Shown in pieces: positions 4,854 to 9,646 of a DNA stretch of 9,646 nt. The DNA comes from Candidatus Omnitrophota bacterium. Its GTDB lineage: Bacteria > Omnitrophota > Koll11 > Tantalellales > Tantalellaceae. The notes under the pieces are model-generated. The model saw nothing but the letters and a program-made list of their open reading frames with translations. It was not told where the DNA came from and did not search any database. Numbering within the stretch: position 1 is the stretch's first letter; each line of letters opens with the position of its first letter. Where the stretch lies: the NCBI GenBank assembly GCA_015231715.1, contig JADGBB010000042.1:1-9646 (forward strand), in the 5' to 3' direction. The position numbers and the translations under genes were made by a program.

Positions 4854-7112
4854 CTACTGTATGCCTACTACCGTGTACATTTTGATCAATGAGATCAGCC
4901 AAGCTAAGGAGGATTCCGCGCCTTGATTCGCGCTGACTCCATAACTTTCTATCCCATCACCGCAGCCGCCGGTTTTATAGTCATATACCGGTGTTTGAAG
5001 GTCGTTCTGCCCCATGAACCACGATAGACATCTTTCGCTTTCATGAAGCCAGAATTTTTCACCTGTTCTGCTGTAAACATCTAAGCACGAATTGATCAGG
5101 CTCATAGCTTCTATAGGCTGCTGCCCAAATTTAGAATGATTACCTTGTTTGTCAAGCCAGCCGTTATTGCCTATTAATGACAAATGTCCCTCCGGTGCTG
5201 TTTGAATTTGAAGCAGCCATTTTAGGGATTTTATGCCCATTTCATACATATCTTTATTAGGAACCCTTTCACCTGCGATAATTAACGCGTGCGGTAAAAC
5301 AGCATTTGCATATGTTACCTTCTCTTCGCACCAAGGCCACTCGTCCGTAGCATTATTTTTAAATAACGTATATATTTTATCCGCCAAAATATTTCTCATA
5401 TTACATGCATCGGTATCCCCTCCGTAAACGCTCAGATATGCCTGCAAACCTAGTATCGCAAAAGCCCATGCCCTTGGAGAAGTAACCGGGGCCATAACGG
5501 GAAGCCCCTCTTTAAATAAAAGCATAGCAATGTTACGAATTGAATCATTCGGCGCTTCTTTAACCGTAACTCCCAAACTCCAAAGAGAACGGGCATGTGA
5601 ATCTTCACTGCCGATCTCTTCAAGCCAACGACGATCATAAGTCATAAAATTACGGAACTTGCCTGTCTCTTCTTTAAACGCATAATACAAAAACGCCAAA
5701 TATGTTTGCAGCAACGGCAGTACATCCTTATCTTTACGTAATGAATAATACATTACAGTTGAGATCAGTGCCCGGGCATTATCATCGACACAATAACCAT
5801 GATGAAGATTTGGCGTTGTATATTTGGCATGTTGAATTATGCCGGTGCTGTCCGTCAGAGTTCTCACGTGAGATAAATTGATCTCCGGCAGTTCATTAAA
5901 TATTTTATGATATTCCCAAACAACATCCTCCATATTATCCAAAGATTTTCGTTCGTTTATTTCGGAAATTATATCAAAATGCTGGCGGGCAACCTCTTTC
6001 CATATCATGCTTCGGCCGTATTTATATGCCTTAGCTCGCATTGATTCACGTTTTCTATCATTAGACAATAGCTCATTGATGGCATTTGACATTTCCGTTG
6101 GATCATTGAACGGAACAAGACATCCGCGTCCGTCAGCCAATAGCTCTTCAGCATGCCAGAACGGAGTCGAAACAACAGCCGCGCCGACTCCTAAAGCATA
6201 AGCAAGTGTTCCTGATGTTATGCGTTCTTTGTTTAAATATGGGATCGCATATATCTTTGAAGTTTGAATATATTTTACAAGCGTAGCCAATTCAACAAAA
6301 TGATTATGAAAAACTACATGCTTTTGCATTTTTAATTTATTTATCAACTGCTGTAAACCATGGCGATAGGAGTCACCAGATTCATCCAAAACATGAGGAT
6401 GGGTTTTTCCTAAGATCAAATATGATACATTCGGATGGTCTTTTACAATTGCCGGAAGTGCCTCGATCATGTTCTCAATACCTTTACCGGGGCCTAAAAG
6501 CCCAAACGTAAGAATAATATCTCTATTTTCCAGCGCAAACTGTTTATTATATAATCCATGTTTTTCAAAAGGAGCATCCGGTATTCCATGAGGAACAAAA
6601 CATATCATTTCTCTATCTATGCCATAAACCCGGGTTAAAATTTCAAAAGCTTTTTTACTCATTATAAGCAGACGATCAGAATATTTCGCCAGGCCGTTCA
6701 TTACTTTTCTTTGTCCGTCTGTGGGGTTTTCTAGTACTGTATGCAAATTTGTAATAACAGGCATCTTCAGGGACTTTATCATGTCCAAAATATAAGACCC
6801 ATCATCACCGCCAAAGATACCGTACTCGTGCTGCAAAATGGCCGCTTCATACTGATTGGCATTAACATAATCCGCTGCCCAAAAATAATCGGATTGAACG
6901 TTTTGCCTGACCCTGAATTTAACCGGAGACGGATAATCATGGCCTTTTGGGATATCGTCCATCGCAATATTTATTAGATCCTGTTCGACTTTAAGTTCTT
7001 TAGATAAAGCCAAACTTAAGTCTGTTGTAAAAGTAGCAATACCGCATTTACGCGGGAGATAATTACCTATAACAACTATCTTTCCGATATTTTTTATTTT
7101 GTGTCTATCCAA
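4854..7112 (-). CDS. GT4 glycosyltransferase fused to a C-terminal six-hairpin-like domain
   Basis: 752 residues. The start is TTG at 7112-7110, 7 bases after GAGGAG (7125-7120), which sits against the stop of the preceding gene. Residues about 10-385 are a GT-B fold, GT4-type glycosyltransferase: NYLPRKCGIATFTTDLS at the N-terminus, HEYGIFGG (95-102), the donor-binding start of the second Rossmann domain FGLLGPGKGIENMIEALP, and the later GTLAYALGVGAAVVSTPFWHAEELLA. The first Glu of the usual EX7E motif is not obvious. Residues about 395-750 are helical, with NLHHGYCVDDNARALI (435-450), a Trp-rich WPWCEEKVTYANAVLPH and GHLSLIGNNGW. This resembles the alpha-toroid domain attached to this glycosyltransferase type in other bacteria next to GH130 genes. 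No signal peptide or membrane segment is seen. It is the last gene of the operon. It likely transfers a sugar, plausibly mannose from a nucleotide donor; substrate is inferred from its neighbours. Confidence 0.85.
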   Translation of the reverse strand: MDRHKIKNIGKIVVIGNYLPRKCGIATFTTDLSLALSKELKVEQDLINIAMDDIPKGHDYPSPVKFRVRQNVQSDYFWAADYVNANQYEAAILQHEYGIFGGDDGSYILDMIKSLKMPVITNLHTVLENPTDGQRKVMNGLAKYSDRLLIMSKKAFEILTRVYGIDREMICFVPHGIPDAPFEKHGLYNKQFALENRDIILTFGLLGPGKGIENMIEALPAIVKDHPNVSYLILGKTHPHVLDESGDSYRHGLQQLINKLKMQKHVVFHNHFVELATLVKYIQTSKIYAIPYLNKERITSGTLAYALGVGAAVVSTPFWHAEELLADGRGCLVPFNDPTEMSNAINELLSNDRKRESMRAKAYKYGRSMIWKEVARQHFDIISEINERKSLDNMEDVVWEYHKIFNELPEINLSHVRTLTDSTGIIQHAKYTTPNLHHGYCVDDNARALISTVMYYSLRKDKDVLPLLQTYLAFLYYAFKEETGKFRNFMTYDRRWLEEIGSEDSHARSLWSLGVTVKEAPNDSIRNIAMLLFKEGLPVMAPVTSPRAWAFAILGLQAYLSVYGGDTDACNMRNILADKIYTLFKNNATDEWPWCEEKVTYANAVLPHALIIAGERVPNKDMYEMGIKSLKWLLQIQTAPEGHLSLIGNNGWLDKQGNHSKFGQQPIEAMSLINSCLDVYSRTGEKFWLHESERCLSWFMGQNDLQTPVYDYKTGGCGDGIESYGVSANQGAESSLAWLISLIKMYTVVGIQ

Positions 7113-7125
7113 TTTATTGCTCCTC

Positions 7126-8574
7126 TTATTTCTTTGTTTTCATCATACTATTTAATAACTCATCCACAGGCACGGTTGCTATTCCTGAATTTGTGTCGGA
7201 CATGGCATAAGGGATGATCAGATTTCCTTCATGGATCATTGCCCCGCATGAATAGACTACATTTGGTACATATCCTTCACGTTCTTCTTCTGTCGGTGAA
7301 AGTATAGGTTCTGCCGTACTGCCTATAACTTTACTTGGGTCCGTTAGATCCAGCAGTATTGCTCCTATACAGTATTTACGCATCGCACCGACACCATGTG
7401 TTAATACTATCCAGCCTTTTTCAGTTTCAATAGGCGATCCGCAATTGCCTATTTGAACGAATTCCCAATCATATTGCGGTTCTTTCAGCATCTCTATGTT
7501 CGGCCAAAAATAAATATTATCCGATGACATAAGAAATAAATTTTCACCGTCAAAACGAGATATCATCATGTATTTACCATTTATTTTTCTCGGGAAAAGG
7601 GCCATGCCTTTATTGCCTGCAAATTGTCCGTTGAGAGTAACTATTTTAAAATCAAGAAAGTCTTTTGTTTCTAATATTTGCGGCATTATCTTAAATCCGT
7701 TGTAAGCTGTATAAGTCGCGTAATAAGTTATACTGCCGTCATCATCAATAAATCTGACAAAACGCGCATCCTCTATCCCGTTACTGTCATTCTGTGAACA
7801 AGGAAAAATAATTCTTTCGGATATTTTCTGTTCAAGCTTAAACTGCAGTTCATAGTTTGACATAGCCAGCCACAGTATTGTTTCAGATGCGTGTTGGCTG
7901 ACTTGATCCGATGATATACGTAAGACTGTCTTTAGATCAGAAAGTGAGAATTGTTCCTGCAGCTTGCCGGCAATAATTCCTGAAAATTCATTATTGACTC
8001 CAAGCTCAGACAATTTAAAAAAGAATGTATGCTTGTCATAAACAGGATTACTTACTGTAGTTGCTCTTTCAACGTATGGACTGACTTCATCGAAAGTAAA
8101 ATCACTTTTTTTGCTGATTACGCCTCTTCTGAATTCGATCGAAGATATATGCCCCTCACCAACTGAGCGAAAACTGAGGATAAACCGTTTGCTTCCTTTT
8201 GGCAGATCGCTTTGATTAGGGTGTTCAACTATGGAAGGGTTAAAAAATGCCGCAGCCTGAACAGAATATTCTAATGTAAAATAAGCCCCTAAAAGCAATT
8301 TTTTAGTGTCACTTATTTGAACATTTTTAGGTATATATTTTTTTATTTCATTGTAACGTTCATCAAGTGTTCTTAAAAAATTTTTATGTCTGCTCGAAAA
8401 ATCGGTCATTACTTTATCAAATAATTGTTTTGCCTTTTTATCAGAGAGATTTGAAACTCTTCTAATGATCTTTTCTATTCGACCATTTCCCTGAGGGATA
8501 TGTGCTTTTGTAATAACACGCCTCGGATCCGGTCTGAATATCTTATTAATTTTTTTAACATTATAGGTTGACAT
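7126..8574 (-). CDS. GH130 family beta-mannoside phosphorylase/hydrolase, long form
   Basis: 482 residues. ATG at 8574 follows GGGAG (8585-8581) by 6 bases. Residues 1-95 are a charged, mostly helical extension. From about 100 the protein follows the GH130 five-bladed beta-propeller pattern: AAFFNPSIVEHP (108-119), FRSVGEGHISSIEFRRG (135-151), GIEDARF with the probable catalytic Asp269, SRFDGEN (339-345), GNCGSPIETEKGWIVLTHGVG (376-396) and GYVPNVVYSCGA (434-445). A further helical block (about 190-255) is inserted before the catalytic Asp. GH130 enzymes cleave beta-mannosidic bonds by inverting phosphorolysis, giving mannose 1-phosphate, or by hydrolysis in some subfamilies. Arg340 and His393 are kept, but the position equal to Lys196 of the neighbouring GH130 is Gln374, so phosphate use is less certain here. 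No signal peptide, so cytoplasmic. It lies 13 bases after the previous gene and 13 before the next. Exact linkage cannot be read from sequence. Confidence 0.88.
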   Translation of the reverse strand: MSTYNVKKINKIFRPDPRRVITKAHIPQGNGRIEKIIRRVSNLSDKKAKQLFDKVMTDFSSRHKNFLRTLDERYNEIKKYIPKNVQISDTKKLLLGAYFTLEYSVQAAAFFNPSIVEHPNQSDLPKGSKRFILSFRSVGEGHISSIEFRRGVISKKSDFTFDEVSPYVERATTVSNPVYDKHTFFFKLSELGVNNEFSGIIAGKLQEQFSLSDLKTVLRISSDQVSQHASETILWLAMSNYELQFKLEQKISERIIFPCSQNDSNGIEDARFVRFIDDDGSITYYATYTAYNGFKIMPQILETKDFLDFKIVTLNGQFAGNKGMALFPRKINGKYMMISRFDGENLFLMSSDNIYFWPNIEMLKEPQYDWEFVQIGNCGSPIETEKGWIVLTHGVGAMRKYCIGAILLDLTDPSKVIGSTAEPILSPTEEEREGYVPNVVYSCGAMIHEGNLIIPYAMSDTNSGIATVPVDELLNSMMKTKK

Positions 8575-8587
8575 TGTTTTCTCCCGA

Positions 8588-9526
8588 TCATAAAGGTTTT
8601 CTAGAACTATTAATACAAAGAGCCACTAGCTCATTTATATTTGCCTCACCGACACACATAACAGTGTCAGCCCCGCCCCAATAAATTTTAACCGAACCAT
8701 CTTCTTCAGGGACAGCCCCGCATGTAAAAACTACATTAGATACATATCCTGTTATTTCCCAGGGGTCGCTCGGCTGAAGTATCCATTGATCTGAAACTCC
8801 GATAATTATCGAAGGGTCATTCAAGTCATGCAGTGCAACACCAAGCCGATATACTGCGCCTGCCATTGTCTCAAAAACGCCGTGATAAATATTAAGCCAG
8901 CCTTTGTCAGTTTTGATGGGCGTTGCCCCGGGTCCTATTTTCATTTCATCCCAATGGTATGTTTCCGGTTTAATTAACACTTTGGAATTACCCCAATAAA
9001 CTAGATCCTGTGAATATGAGATCCAAATAGACCATTTTGAAATTTCCGAATGAGGCCTATCCAGCCGGACATATAGCCCGTTTATTTTTTGAGGGAATAT
9101 AACAACATTACGAAGATCGGATTGTGTAATTAATGAGATCCTTTCCACTGTTTCAAAATCTTTTGTTTTAGCGAGCCCTATTCTGACACCATGTCTTGAA
9201 TAAGCGCTGTAAGTAAGCAAAAAATCATCATCTATTTTACTGATTCGAACATCCTCAACCCCGTATTCTTCATACTCCCCGAATTTAGAATCACTAGACG
9301 GAACTAAGAATGGTTTAGGCTTAACTTTAAAACCATAACCATCTCTACTCTCGGCCATTCCTATCACCGACCGTCCGTTCAATAAATGCGATCGAAACAA
9401 CATAACATATTTATCATTAAACTTAACAACTCCCGCATTATGCACTGTAGCTACAGGATACGGCACATCATCTTTGGTGAGGATCGGGTTGCCTTTATAA
9501 CGGGTCACAATATTATTCTTCATCAT
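8588..9526 (-). CDS. GH130 family beta-mannoside phosphorylase, short form
   Basis: 312 residues, the usual length for a single GH130 beta-propeller. ATG at 9526 (a second ATG follows at once) lies 8 bases after GGAGG (9539-9535), and inside the end of the upstream gene, suggesting translational coupling. Motifs in order: RYKGNPIL (9-16), HNAGVVKFNDKYVMLFRSH (29-47), GVEDVRI (89-95) with the probable general-acid Asp92, NGLYVRLDRPHS (149-160), MKIGPGATPIKTDKGWLNIYHG (195-216) and GGADT (284-288). R154, R157, K196 and H215 occupy places that hold phosphate in characterised GH130 phosphorylases, which favours phosphorolysis over hydrolysis; this is inferred without an alignment. Product would be alpha-mannose 1-phosphate plus a shortened acceptor. 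There is no signal peptide, so the substrate must be cytoplasmic or imported. Precise substrate (mannosyl-glucose, mannosyl-GlcNAc or mannooligosaccharide) is not determinable. Confidence 0.9.
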   Translation of the reverse strand: MMKNNIVTRYKGNPILTKDDVPYPVATVHNAGVVKFNDKYVMLFRSHLLNGRSVIGMAESRDGYGFKVKPKPFLVPSSDSKFGEYEEYGVEDVRISKIDDDFLLTYSAYSRHGVRIGLAKTKDFETVERISLITQSDLRNVVIFPQKINGLYVRLDRPHSEISKWSIWISYSQDLVYWGNSKVLIKPETYHWDEMKIGPGATPIKTDKGWLNIYHGVFETMAGAVYRLGVALHDLNDPSIIIGVSDQWILQPSDPWEITGYVSNVVFTCGAVPEEDGSVKIYWGGADTVMCVGEANINELVALCINSSRKPL

Positions 9527-9646
9527 TAAAATGTCCTCCCCTGCTTATTTTCTCATACACTTTTATATAATTATCAACCATTGTTTCAACCGAAAATTTA
9601 TCCTCTACTCTTTTGCGGCAATTGAGTCTTTTTATTTCCGTTATTT
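9513..9646 (-). CDS. Glycosyltransferase (GT4-like), C-terminal end only
   Basis: The frame enters from the right edge and ends at TAA (9515-9513); 43 residues are visible. They read CRKRVEDKFSVETMVDNY and then IKVYEKI, a pattern typical of the last helix of GT4 glycosyltransferases (C-R-x-x-V-E-x-x-F-S-x-E-x-M-V-x-x-Y-x-x-x-Y). Its end overlaps the start of the short GH130 gene by 14 bases in another frame, so the two are one transcript. The assignment rests on this short tail and the gene context only. Confidence 0.65.
   Translation of the reverse strand, partial: ITEIKRLNCRKRVEDKFSVETMVDNYIKVYEKISRGGHFNDEE

Overview
This is an AT-rich bacterial window in which every gene I can support reads on the minus strand, so transcription runs from high to low coordinates. 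A lipoprotein signal (lipobox LAGC) on a peptidoglycan-binding protein and an AsmA/TamB-like membrane-anchored protein suggest a diderm (Gram-negative type) bacterium. The large secreted-looking protein carries a short 'ENLAPP' motif just after its signal peptide. I associate that style with Omnitrophota and related uncultured lineages, but this is an impression from memory and not a demonstrated placement.

Region 1 (9646 to 4854) is a tight four-gene sugar operon. It holds the C-terminal end of a GT4-like glycosyltransferase (cut by the window edge), a 312-aa GH130 enzyme whose start overlaps that gene by 14 bases, a 482-aa GH130 enzyme with an N-terminal helical extension, and a 752-aa protein joining a GT4 glycosyltransferase to a C-terminal domain of the six-hairpin/alpha-toroid type. 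GH130 enzymes phosphorolyse (or sometimes hydrolyse) beta-mannosides. None of the three proteins with a visible N-terminus has a signal peptide, so the operon looks like a cytoplasmic cassette that makes and turns over a mannose-containing glycan.

Region 2 (4853 to 4208) is a single-gene unit. It has a good sigma70-type promoter, a 159-aa lipoprotein with a coiled coil and a PG_binding_1 domain, and a strong 19-bp-stem terminator.

Region 3 (4207 to 3866) is a roughly 340-bp MITE-like element between the two genes. It has 24-bp terminal inverted repeats with one mismatch, inner inverted copies of a REP-like 'gaagggcgacgaag' sequence, and an apparent 40-aa ORF with its own promoter-like and Shine-Dalgarno sequences.

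Region 4 (3817 to 819) is the most unusual gene: a near-consensus promoter drives a 969-aa protein with a signal peptide, about 220 unrecognised residues, a full-length acetate-kinase domain with two insertions, and about 190 further unrecognised residues. Most acetate-kinase active-site residues are kept, but the Mg-binding Glu of the GIGEN motif is replaced by GIGSGKGT.

Region 5 (801 to 1) holds a small secreted-type gene that appears broken by three frame changes, followed by the N-terminal 114 residues of an AsmA/TamB-like protein that runs off the window.
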